Source: Campylobacterales bacterium
Lineage (GTDB): Bacteria > Campylobacterota > Campylobacteria > Campylobacterales > Arcobacteraceae
Direction: 5' to 3'
Assembly: GCA_016784825.1 (NCBI GenBank)
Contig: JADHTT010000024.1
Location: 1 to 8,645 of the forward strand
DNA: 8,645 nucleotides
In this document: in pieces, positions 1 through 7,101 of the stretch
Layout of the letters: every line of letters starts with the position of its first letter
Position numbering within the stretch: the first letter of the stretch is position 1
The notes under the pieces: generated by a model
Told to the model about the DNA's origin: nothing
The model's input: only the letters and a program-made list of their open reading frames with translations
The model's database searches: none
Position numbers and translations under genes: made by a program

Positions 1-889
1 TACTATGGAAGCAAATACATGGTTTCCAAAAGAAGTACAGATGACCGGGGATGCTAAAGATTATAAATATTTAACTCCACCAGAGAAGAGAATGTATGAC
101 CTAGTATTAAGTCAATTAATCTTTATGGACTCTTTGCAAACAAACAATATTATGGATAATATGAATCCATATATTACAGCTCCAGAAATCAATGCAATTT
201 TATCTAGACAATCATACGAAGAAGCAAATCACTCTAAGTCTTATGCAGTAATGGTTGAATCAATTTCTGATAACACAGATGAGATATATGATATGTGGAA
301 GACAGATGCTCAGTTGCAGAAAAAGAATAAGTTTATAGCAGATACCTTTGCTAAGTTTGGTAATGAACCAACACATAATAATATTGTGTTAGCTATGTTT
401 GCTAATCAGATATTAGAGGGTATGTATTTCTATGCTGGATTTGCTTCAATGTATGCACTTGGTAAGTCTGGAAAGATGTTAGGCTCTTCACAGATGATTA
501 GATTTATCCAAAGGGATGAAATCACTCACCTGCTACTGTTCCAAAATATGATTAACTCTACAAGGAAAGAACGACCTGAATTATTTACAAAAGAGCTAGA
601 AGAGGAAGTTAGACAGATGGTAAGAGATGCTGTACAAATTGAATCTGATTGGGGTAAATATATTACTCAAGGGCAAATATTAGGTCTTACAGATGATATT
701 ATTGTTCAGTATATTCAATATCTAGGTGACCAAAGATTAGTTGCAGTTGGTTATGAACCAGAGTATGGTGTAAAGCACCCTATTCCATGGGTTGATGGAT
801 ATGCATCATTTAATGACCAAAGAGTTAATTTCTTTGAGGGTAATGTTGTTAACTACTCTAAGGGTTCTATCGACTTTGATGACTTCTAA
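1..889 (+). CDS. nrdB: Class Ia ribonucleoside-diphosphate reductase, small (beta, R2) subunit, 5'-truncated by window edge
   Basis: Small subunit of aerobic ribonucleotide reductase. It houses the di-iron centre and tyrosyl radical that NrdA uses to turn ribonucleoside diphosphates into deoxyribonucleotides in the cytoplasm. The frame is open to the window edge and the family is about 340 residues, so roughly 45 N-terminal residues are missing; the ATG at base 5 is an internal Met, not the start. Numbering from that Met, the iron ligands are all visible: D42 (MDSLQ), E73 and H76 (EANHSKSY), E138 (ILEG), E172 and H175 (RDEITH). The radical tyrosine is Y80, equivalent to E. coli Tyr122. The C-terminal tail ([11 protein letters not shown]), which docks to NrdA, is intact. 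The gene looks functional and housekeeping. It converges on the molybdoenzyme-associated genes and is probably unrelated to them in function. Identification is by recalled family motifs and is very secure. Confidence 0.97.
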   Translation, partial: TMEANTWFPKEVQMTGDAKDYKYLTPPEKRMYDLVLSQLIFMDSLQTNNIMDNMNPYITAPEINAILSRQSYEEANHSKSYAVMVESISDNTDEIYDMWKTDAQLQKKNKFIADTFAKFGNEPTHNNIVLAMFANQILEGMYFYAGFASMYALGKSGKMLGSSQMIRFIQRDEITHLLLFQNMINSTRKERPELFTKELEEEVRQMVRDAVQIESDWGKYITQGQILGLTDDIIVQYIQYLGDQRLVAVGYEPEYGVKHPIPWVDGYASFNDQRVNFFEGNVVNYSKGSIDFDDF

Positions 890-899
890 GAAGTCATCA
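877..899. terminator. Hairpin centred on the nrdB stop codon; possible 3' end or bidirectional terminator element
   Basis: Bases 877-886 (TGATGACTTC) are perfectly reverse-complemented by 890-899, with the nrdB stop codon TAA (887-889) as a three-base loop. A second small perfect dyad, TAGCT-TT-AGCTA, follows at 914-925, directly before the convergent gene's stop codon. Neither is followed by a long T-run on either strand, so these are not textbook intrinsic terminators. The position between two convergent genes with a 36-bp gap makes a 3'-end role plausible; that role is inference. Confidence 0.4.
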
Positions 900-925
900 T
901 CAATTAATCACACTAGCTTTAGCTA

Positions 926-1384
926 TTAATTTATAAAATACTCATCTATAATTGCAGGGAATGATTCAATAGTTTTATTTGCTTTTTCAATTTTAGATTC
1001 AAATATTTCTGCACTTGCAGGAAATGCCTCTTTTAATTCTTTATAAATTTCAGTTTTTTCATTAAAATGAGCTTCAATTGAGTCTAATACACTTTGCATA
1101 TTTTCTTTTGTCGTAGCATACTTCATTAGAAGTTCAAACATCCTTTTTCTAGGATGAATAGCCATATCTTCGCCAGCTACTTTAGCAATCTCTTTGATAT
1201 CCCATCTACTAATATAAATACCACTTTTATGTGGTGCTACTATTTTAGCAAATAGTGCATCTGTATAGTTTGGGTAGTCTATCTCTTTAGTCTCTTCATC
1301 AGAACTACAACTACCATCTTCACAGTAGCTACCATTTGTTTTAAAGTTTTCAAAGTCTTTTTTTAAATCTTCTATTTCTCTCAT
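926..1384 (-). CDS. Uncharacterised 152-aa helical cytoplasmic protein, last gene of the molybdoenzyme accessory run
   Basis: I do not recognise this family. The protein is soluble-looking, without signal peptide or membrane segment. Residues 1-17 are charged and likely helical. A small cysteine pair follows in an acidic linker (C21 and C26, YCEDGSC). Residues 38-90 form a compact, more conserved-looking block (PHKSGIYISRWD, then HPRKRMFELLMKY), and residues 92-150 are almost entirely charged helix, possibly coiled-coil or helical-bundle in nature. The C-x4-C pair could bind a metal or form a redox pair but is too little to call. The start ATG at 1384 is supported by an AAGGA Shine-Dalgarno overlapping the upstream stop (TAAGGAAGAATT before ATG). 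The gap to the upstream gene is only 9 bp, so it is almost certainly cotranscribed with the ferredoxin and TorD genes. A role in molybdoenzyme assembly is inferred from context only. Confidence 0.8.
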   Translation of the reverse strand: MREIEDLKKDFENFKTNGSYCEDGSCSSDEETKEIDYPNYTDALFAKIVAPHKSGIYISRWDIKEIAKVAGEDMAIHPRKRMFELLMKYATTKENMQSVLDSIEAHFNEKTEIYKELKEAFPASAEIFESKIEKANKTIESFPAIIDEYFIN

Positions 1385-1393
1385 AATTCTTCC

Positions 1394-1864
1394 TTATTTA
1401 TTCATTAGCATTGGTATGTCATCTATTGTAAATTCACATCCATACCATCTTTTTACTATTAAAAATAGTTTTGCCATTAACATTGTATTGCTATCAAATT
1501 CATAGCCTTGGGTAAATAAAGCTTTTGCTTCATTCTCAAGATTGACACCATATGATTTTCCATCTCTTACTTCAATAATATCAACATAGGCTAACTCTTT
1601 AGTGGCCTCATCAGTCTCATGACAAAAATTCACTGCTGCTCTTTGATACTCTGGTTCTATATATGTAAATTGAATTTTTGAATTTGGCAAACCATTTAAA
1701 GTTACTGTCAAATGCTCATCTTTAATATTTAATGCAATAGGTGCTATATTCATATTAAAATGTTTAAATATCTTAACAAAATACTTTCTAGCTATTCCTA
1801 TTTGTGCATTAATTCCAATAATTGTACATAATTGTGTATCTGGTTTTATTTCATGTGGTTCCAT
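1394..1864 (-). CDS. 156-aa protein resembling a degenerate shikimate dehydrogenase substrate-binding (AroE N-terminal) domain
   Basis: No catalytic function can be assigned. The layout resembles the N-terminal domain of shikimate dehydrogenase. An N-terminal strand with IIGINAQIGIARKYF (residues 15-29) sits where AroE has its G-x-P-x-x-x-S-x-S segment. IQFTYIEPEYQ (64-74) sits where AroE has NVTxPxK, and DEATKELAYVDIIEVRDGK (85-103) followed by YGVNL matches AroE's A..IGAVNTI...DG..GyNTD. The serines, catalytic lysine and NTD aspartate are all absent, and there is no Rossmann NADP domain (AroE is about 270 aa). If the resemblance is real, this is a non-enzymatic derivative, perhaps a binding or assembly factor. 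The ATG overlaps the upstream stop codon by one base. A strong GGAGG at 1877-1881 lies 12 bases upstream, a longer spacing than usual. Membership of the operon is firm; the homology is my own visual alignment and tentative. Confidence 0.75.
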   Translation of the reverse strand: MEPHEIKPDTQLCTIIGINAQIGIARKYFVKIFKHFNMNIAPIALNIKDEHLTVTLNGLPNSKIQFTYIEPEYQRAAVNFCHETDEATKELAYVDIIEVRDGKSYGVNLENEAKALFTQGYEFDSNTMLMAKLFLIVKRWYGCEFTIDDIPMLMNK

Positions 1865-3000
1865 TAAAAATTTAAACCTCCTGTTTTTGAAATATTATGT
1901 AATGCATACGATTCATCCTCTTCAGTTTCACATCTAGGACAGATTAATTCTCCACCTTTATATGTAAAATGATTTCCACATTCATTACATCGTTTTGACT
2001 CAAATTTAATAAGTGTCTTTTTTTGTGTTCCTGCAAATACTTCTGTACTTAGCTTTGTTTGTAGATGGATAGAATCCGGTTCACATACATCATGACACAG
2101 ATTACATTTTACACAAGTTAGTGGATCAAAATTTATTAACGAAAACTTTGTATTGCTACTTAAAGCACCTGTGGGACATATTCTATAACATATTTGACAA
2201 TTTGTACAAGAATCATCTATGATTTTTGTAGAGATAAAACTTAGTGAATCATTTTCTATATAATTATATGGCTCAATATTATCTTTATTTTTAAGAACAC
2301 TCCATAAAATTTTTCGTTTATAAGGTATCACCTTATCTCTAATTGATGCTATATCTTCAAGTTCAATTTTAAATTCTTTAGTTTGGGTATCTTCTACTTC
2401 TTGTTTGAATTTTTCATTTTCTTGTACTGCACCCTTTAGTGAGAATTTCTTCAAGAATGATCTTCTATCACTCGTTTCATCTGGGATTTCTTCTTCTATA
2501 GCTTCTTCAAGTTTATCTTCAACTATGGTATCAAAAATCACTTCTATTCTATGAGAAGAATTCAATGCCTCTAAAACATTATTTGATTCTTTGATATTTG
2601 ATTGTATTTGTTCAAATAAGGGTTCTTTAATCTCACATGTAGCACAATGACTAAGATCCATAGATATATTATCTTTAGATGCAAGTACATATGATATTAG
2701 ATGGTCAACACTAAACCATGATAGACAAGGTACATTTTCTTTACATGAAAATTCTTTTATGCCATTTTCTATATTTTCAAAGAAAAACTGTACATGATCT
2801 TTATTTGACAAAGAAAAACTTTCAGTAGGACATACTCCCACACATCCACCACAATCTATACAATCATTTGGTACAAATGATGGGATATTTGAAGTAAGAT
2901 CAATAGTCTTTACAGGACAAATATCTAAGCATTTAGTGCACTGGGATGCCTTACTAGTAGCTCTAACACAGCTAGTAAGATTAAACTCTAATTTAGACAT
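1864..3000 (-). CDS. Multi-cluster 4Fe-4S ferredoxin with internal NapF-like motif and C-terminal zinc ribbon, putative molybdoenzyme maturation or electron-transfer protein
   Basis: Soluble iron-sulfur protein of 378 aa with no N-terminal signal. Residues 11-28 carry C-x9-C-x2-C-x3-CP and residues 47-57 C-x2-C-x2-C-x3-CP, a first pair of 4Fe-4S motifs. Residues 80-125 hold four more cysteines (C86, C92 in VPCLSWF, C119, C122 in CATC), possibly a further metal site. An acidic linker leads to SDRRSFLKKF at 177-186, which resembles a twin-arginine motif or the basic N-terminus of NapF. A second 4Fe-4S pair lies at 265-275 and 296-306; the last of these motifs ends in CEP instead of CP. A zinc ribbon follows (C338/C341 and C354/C357). 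NapF is known to act in the cytoplasm on the Fe-S cluster of the molybdoenzyme NapA; an analogous role here is inference. The start overlaps the torD stop by one base (TAATG). Confidence 0.88.
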   Translation of the reverse strand: MSKLEFNLTSCVRATSKASQCTKCLDICPVKTIDLTSNIPSFVPNDCIDCGGCVGVCPTESFSLSNKDHVQFFFENIENGIKEFSCKENVPCLSWFSVDHLISYVLASKDNISMDLSHCATCEIKEPLFEQIQSNIKESNNVLEALNSSHRIEVIFDTIVEDKLEEAIEEEIPDETSDRRSFLKKFSLKGAVQENEKFKQEVEDTQTKEFKIELEDIASIRDKVIPYKRKILWSVLKNKDNIEPYNYIENDSLSFISTKIIDDSCTNCQICYRICPTGALSSNTKFSLINFDPLTCVKCNLCHDVCEPDSIHLQTKLSTEVFAGTQKKTLIKFESKRCNECGNHFTYKGGELICPRCETEEDESYALHNISKTGGLNF

Positions 3001-3638
3001 TAGTTCTCTAAATCCTTGATTACAGATGTAACATATTCATAATCACTTAATAAAAATTCTAAAGTTAATTCTGCACCATCATGATATAAAGGTGTTCTAG
3101 ATTCTTTTTTTACATTAATTAAAAACATTGGTGCCCAGTTTAATAAATGATCTTTTAAGAATCCTTCTTGTACTTTTAAAATCTCGACTACACCTTCTTT
3201 ATCATCTGCTTCTATCGCTTTTTTAAGAGCATCACATAGCATATACATAAATTCTAATTCAACACCAATATGATCAGCACTTACAACTCTAGCGGCACTT
3301 GTTTCCACTCTAAAATCAAGAGCATTATAAAGTGCTACAACCGGATTATCACCACCACTTTCTATCATTTGGTCATCTCTAGTATAGAAACTTTCATAAG
3401 GTACCATATGCATCAAAAACATACTTGCATAGTCTGCATTATAGTAGCCTTGAATTAGTTCATCTTGTTCTATTTCTTTTTTCTTAGACCAATCTCTAAA
3501 GTTTGGCATCATCTCCATGATCGCTTCATCTTTTTCAATAGCATTTATAAAATCACTATCAACTTCTGTAATCATTAGTCTTGAAACTAATCCGTATAGA
3601 TTAATTCTATCTTCTATATTTTGTTTTAATGAGTCCAT
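3000..3638 (-). CDS. TorD/DmsD-family cytoplasmic chaperone for the molybdoenzyme catalytic subunit
   Basis: All-helical chaperone of 212 aa, the usual size for the TorD/DmsD/NarJ superfamily. These proteins bind the Tat signal and apo-form of a molybdopterin enzyme, keep it competent for cofactor insertion and hold back export until folding is complete. Characteristic features are an N-terminal helix with LYGLVSRL (14-21), the VPYESFY segment (79-85), DHIGVELEFMYML (122-134) and the QEGFLKDHLLNWAP block (157-170). These match the family's P.ES.Y, H...E.eFM and FL.dHL..W signatures. The client is presumably the 1102-aa Tat-signal protein encoded just upstream. The start ATG at 3638 has a good Shine-Dalgarno (GAGG, five bases before ATG). 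A hairpin separates the gene from its presumed client, and it likely has its own promoter. It overlaps the ferredoxin gene by one base. I cannot distinguish among TorD subfamilies. Confidence 0.92.
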   Translation of the reverse strand: MDSLKQNIEDRINLYGLVSRLMITEVDSDFINAIEKDEAIMEMMPNFRDWSKKKEIEQDELIQGYYNADYASMFLMHMVPYESFYTRDDQMIESGGDNPVVALYNALDFRVETSAARVVSADHIGVELEFMYMLCDALKKAIEADDKEGVVEILKVQEGFLKDHLLNWAPMFLINVKKESRTPLYHDGAELTLEFLLSDYEYVTSVIKDLEN

Positions 3639-3667
3639 TGTTACCTCTATATTTTTTATGAATGTAT

Positions 3668-3701
3668 ATTATCACTTTGTAGATAAATATTTAATATTTA
3701 T
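3668..3701 (-). promoter_or_regulatory. Candidate promoter with overlapping AT-only dyad upstream of the torD-like gene
   Basis: On the minus strand a GATAAT hexamer (3673-3668) would serve as a -10 element, placing transcription start around 3661 with a leader of about 22 nt before the torD Shine-Dalgarno and ATG. No convincing -35 is present; Campylobacterota sigma-70 promoters often lack one, and the region upstream is AT-rich as expected. Immediately upstream lies a perfect 19-bp dyad, 3683-3691 mirrored by 3693-3701 around one base, consisting only of A and T. It sits where a regulator could block or assist polymerase, but AT-only dyads arise easily by chance here. Confidence 0.35.
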
Positions 3702-3751
3702 AACTATCAACAAAAAGATAAAAGATTAGTTTAAGGGTTATTAAATAAGAT

Positions 3752-3775
3752 AAGAGAGAGAAAGATCTCTCTCTT
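3752..3775 (-). terminator. GA/CT hairpin directly after the molybdoenzyme A-subunit gene, probable weak terminator or attenuator
   Basis: AAGAGAGAG (3752-3760) pairs perfectly with CTCTCTCTT (3767-3775) across a six-base loop, giving a 9-bp stem that begins five bases after the catalytic-subunit stop codon at 3781-3783. On the transcript the downstream sequence is ATCTTATTT, only moderately U-rich. It may therefore terminate incompletely, lowering expression of the accessory genes relative to the structural subunits or stabilising the upstream mRNA 3' end. The repeat is plain in the sequence; the function is inferred. Confidence 0.55.
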
Positions 3776-3780
3776 TTAGA

Positions 3781-6700
3781 TTAGTCTTTAATTTCAACAG
3801 AGTATGCTTTATCCGATAATGGTACAGCAGGTCTCTTGATATGTCTAGGTCTTCTTAACTTATCACCAGTTTGAAGTGGTCTAGTTAGATCATCTCTCCA
3901 AGCTTTGTAAACATTCATATTGTTTTCATAATTAACATAAATATCACCGATTTCATCATTTGCACCAGCTAATTCAATCTTAACTTTTTGATGCCATGCA
4001 TGGTTACCAGCAATTGGATCTGGATGTGATGGTGCAACAGCATTTTGCCATGAACCACTTAATCCATCCCACCAGATATTATCTAGATCTTTATTGTACT
4101 CTTTAAATTGCCAAGAGTCTCTTCTTGCATTTACTTGAGAAGCAATACCATCTACTGGTTTCATTGTACCAACTTTTCCATCCATAGTCATATCATATAA
4201 TGGAGCACCAATACCCATTACGCCAAGCTTATGCTCAAATCCTGGGATATCAACTGCATTTTTTAGCTTCCATCTTCCAGCATGATGAGAACAAGCAGTT
4301 ACACCTGGCATTGTACCTTCTGTTGGTACTGCCATTGCAATAAAGTGACCTGATTCAAGACCAGATACTGTATCAGAAATAGTAACCTTAATAGCATCAC
4401 CTCTTTTAATACCAAGTCTCTTAGCATCACCAGTATTAATCCAAATTGGATTATGGTTTTGAGAGATTTCCATTAAGTGTTTAGAGTTCATACTTCTTGT
4501 ATGAATCATATATGGTAATCTATATACAGTATTTAAAGCAAACTCATTATCATTTTCCATGTAATCATGGTGAACATGAGATACTACATGTACCATTTTC
4601 TTTCTTTCCTCTTTAGTTGTAGGATAAACAGGAATAGAATATTCAGGCCACTTCCAATCTGCTAACCAAGATGAATAGAACTCTAGTTTTTTAGATAATG
4701 TTTTAAATCCTTGTAATGGTTGTCCTTCAACTTCAATACCAATAGATTTTTTCTTACCATGATCTTCTACAGTTAATAAACCATATTTATCTTTGTTTAC
4801 TTTATCTTTTGGATATTCATGTCCATGATAAACATAAGCATTTTTCGCTTTATTAAACTCAAGATCTCTTTCTTGTGGCTTATAGATATTTTTCTCTTCA
4901 GTCCAGGTACCCATTTTTCTCATTAACTCATAGTTAGGATACTTAGAGTCAGGGAATTGCTTCTTCGCTTCTGCTCTTAAATTTGGTAACTTATCAAATG
5001 CAGCTTGGTACCACTCAGCAATTGTAAATGCCCTACTTGGATCTTCTTTAGATGCCCAGTATTTTCTAACACCTAAGCTTCCATCTGGATCTACATAGTG
5101 AACCATAATATTTGCCCAGAATTCTACTTCTTCCCAAACTTCACCAAGACCAGATTTAATATGTGCTTCTAGTGTAGCTCTTGTTGGATCTTTTGGCTTC
5201 CAACCCATATTTTCTAATGCAACTCTAAGTGCAGGTTGTCTAAATGATAACCATCTTGCTGGCATAGTAGCTTCAGAATGCTGATCATGTCTTTCACCTG
5301 CTAGTCCAACAGGTAAAATATAATCACAATACCAGTTTGTTTCTGACCAAGTTGGAGAAAGGTTAAAACTCATTTCAATCTTATCTTCTCTTTTTAGTGC
5401 TTCAATCCATCTAAATCCATCTGGGTTAATCCATACTGGGTTATACATTCTTGGAATCCATACAGATAATTTCTTAGGAACAGTTAGACCTTTTTTAGTC
5501 CACTTATCTTGCCACTCTTCATCCATAAGAAGATGAGGCATAATATGTGACATCTCATATGAAGATAAAGGATACTCAGGTGGCCAAGCAATCTCATTCC
5601 ATACATCAACTTTTGGTGGTCTAGCTTGTGCTTGCGCTGCTTTATCACCTTTACCATTTACAGAGATTACATGCCATTTATGAAGACCAACTCCACCTTC
5701 ATCACCTCTCATTGCTCCTCTAAGAACAAATGGTAAGAATGCAGATCTAGCAATCATCCATCCACCTCTATGCGCAATAGGTCCAGCTCTCCAAATATAT
5801 GTAGCAACTCTTTCTTTCGCATCAATAAACATATCGAATAATTTTTCTAAAATACTTGGGTCAATTCTACACTCTTTAGCAGTAAACTCTAGTGTGTATC
5901 TACCGTAAAGCTTAGAAATCATTGCTATAAATGACTCATATGATTTATCAGTAGGAACAGAATCAATATAACCATAACCTACCATTTTAGTAAGGTATGC
6001 ATCATCATCCATTAATTGTTCCCAGTTAACCCAGTTTTTCACAAATCCATGATTAACTAATGATTCACCATTTTTCTCTTGCTCATTTAAAATTCTATTT
6101 GCAAGGTAAAGGTAAATAGCCGTTTCAGTACCTGGATAAGCAGGAACCCATAGATCAGCAATACCAGCAGAGTTAGATAATCTTGGATCCATAACTACAA
6201 GCTTAGCACCTTTTTTTCTTGCATCAGCAATTCTACCAGCTGCTTGCTGGAAGTAGTGACCAGCATCTGCTGCATGTGATGATTGTAAGAAAATTAATTT
6301 TGCATTTTCCCAATCTGGTGAGTTTCTATCGTCATTTGACCATTGAATAGTACCTTGTCTAGCACCTGCTGAACAGATATTTGTATGTGAATCATAACCA
6401 TCAATATTCATTGAATGTGGAACTCTATGACCAAATCCATTTTCATTTGGACGACCCACATGATACATAATTGATTTCTTAGAAATCTCATCACCAACTT
6501 TAAGAGTATCGTGCATTTTTTTACCGATCTCTTTCATTGCTTGGTCCCAAGTAACTCTAATCCATTTACCTTCACCTCTTTGAGAACCTGGAGCTCTCTT
6601 TAATGGGAAAGGTATTCTATCTGGATCATACATTTGAGATTGTGTAGCATAACCTTTTGCACAGTTTCTACCTCTTGATCCATAATGAAGTGGGTTACCC

Positions 6701-7089
6701 ATATATTTCTTTACAGCTAACTTACCACTTCTTTTATATTCACTGATGTCAACCCATGCTGTTAAACCACATGAAGCCTCACAGTTTGAACACGAAGTAG
6801 GTACAAGCATATATTCATTTGCTTTAATACCATTAGGATTAGACTCGCTATAAATTCCTTTTCTTCCAGTTCCACCTCTTTTCCAGTCATTACCATCAAG
6901 TTCAGTATAGCTATTCCAGTTTTCTACATCTGGATAAAATTCTAAATTTGTTGGTGCTGGAGTTTTTAATGCATCACTTGCAACAGCTGGAGTTTCAACA
7001 ATAGTGCTGAATACTCCCTTTGCCATAGCTGCACCTGCAACTGTATATGCAGTACCTTTTAAAAACTTTCTTCTACTTTCTATAAACAT
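3781..7089 (-). CDS. Tat-exported molybdopterin oxidoreductase catalytic (A) subunit, DMSO-reductase superfamily, substrate unknown
   Basis: Periplasmic catalytic subunit of 1102 aa carrying a bis-MGD molybdenum (or tungsten) cofactor and one Fe-S cluster. Residues 1-37 form a Tat signal (ESRRKFLKG, hydrophobic stretch 14-31, AVA cleavage box at 35-37). C100, C103, C107 and C143 bind the proximal 4Fe-4S cluster. SHTNICSAG contains C239, the likely cysteine ligand to Mo, coded by an ordinary TGT. Further conserved blocks are YDPDRIPFPLKR (154-165), ERHDQHSE (about 597), SKKLEFYS (about 796) and the C-terminal cofactor-binding domain with IHTRSMNSKHLMEIS (about 862) and ACSHHAGRWKL (about 933). 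It is far longer than PsrA or PhsA (about 760) and nearer TtrA/SrdA (about 1020). The start is fixed by an AGGGGG Shine-Dalgarno and by the Tat motif at residues 6-7. Tetrathionate, polysulfide, thiosulfate, selenate or arsenate are all possible; a Tat signal argues against cytoplasmic SoeA-type sulfite dehydrogenase. Confidence 0.93.
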   Translation of the reverse strand: MFIESRRKFLKGTAYTVAGAAMAKGVFSTIVETPAVASDALKTPAPTNLEFYPDVENWNSYTELDGNDWKRGGTGRKGIYSESNPNGIKANEYMLVPTSCSNCEASCGLTAWVDISEYKRSGKLAVKKYMGNPLHYGSRGRNCAKGYATQSQMYDPDRIPFPLKRAPGSQRGEGKWIRVTWDQAMKEIGKKMHDTLKVGDEISKKSIMYHVGRPNENGFGHRVPHSMNIDGYDSHTNICSAGARQGTIQWSNDDRNSPDWENAKLIFLQSSHAADAGHYFQQAAGRIADARKKGAKLVVMDPRLSNSAGIADLWVPAYPGTETAIYLYLANRILNEQEKNGESLVNHGFVKNWVNWEQLMDDDAYLTKMVGYGYIDSVPTDKSYESFIAMISKLYGRYTLEFTAKECRIDPSILEKLFDMFIDAKERVATYIWRAGPIAHRGGWMIARSAFLPFVLRGAMRGDEGGVGLHKWHVISVNGKGDKAAQAQARPPKVDVWNEIAWPPEYPLSSYEMSHIMPHLLMDEEWQDKWTKKGLTVPKKLSVWIPRMYNPVWINPDGFRWIEALKREDKIEMSFNLSPTWSETNWYCDYILPVGLAGERHDQHSEATMPARWLSFRQPALRVALENMGWKPKDPTRATLEAHIKSGLGEVWEEVEFWANIMVHYVDPDGSLGVRKYWASKEDPSRAFTIAEWYQAAFDKLPNLRAEAKKQFPDSKYPNYELMRKMGTWTEEKNIYKPQERDLEFNKAKNAYVYHGHEYPKDKVNKDKYGLLTVEDHGKKKSIGIEVEGQPLQGFKTLSKKLEFYSSWLADWKWPEYSIPVYPTTKEERKKMVHVVSHVHHDYMENDNEFALNTVYRLPYMIHTRSMNSKHLMEISQNHNPIWINTGDAKRLGIKRGDAIKVTISDTVSGLESGHFIAMAVPTEGTMPGVTACSHHAGRWKLKNAVDIPGFEHKLGVMGIGAPLYDMTMDGKVGTMKPVDGIASQVNARRDSWQFKEYNKDLDNIWWDGLSGSWQNAVAPSHPDPIAGNHAWHQKVKIELAGANDEIGDIYVNYENNMNVYKAWRDDLTRPLQTGDKLRRPRHIKRPAVPLSDKAYSVEIKD

Positions 7090-7101
7090 TATGCTTGCCC
7101 C

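Noticed and set aside
5..889. The ATG at base 5 as the nrdB start codon
   Set aside because: The frame stays open upstream and the family has about 45 more N-terminal residues; this Met is internal to the conserved region.
2425..2475. Internal RRSFLKK of the ferredoxin as a real Tat signal from an internal start
   Set aside because: It is in the middle of a continuous frame, no ATG lies closely before it and no hydrophobic h-region follows, so export from here is unlikely.
3270..3458. Plus-strand 62-codon open frame
   Set aside because: It lies wholly inside the torD-like gene on the opposite strand, with no Shine-Dalgarno or recognisable protein.
3517..3729. Plus-strand 70-codon open frame running into the spacer
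   Set aside because: Mostly antisense to the start of the torD-like gene; the composition is that of an antisense shadow and there is no family resemblance.
3781..7089. Assignment of the catalytic subunit as SoeA, TtrA, PsrA or SrdA
   Set aside because: The family motifs are shared across several substrate classes; Tat signal, length and gene order narrow it only loosely, so no gene symbol is given.
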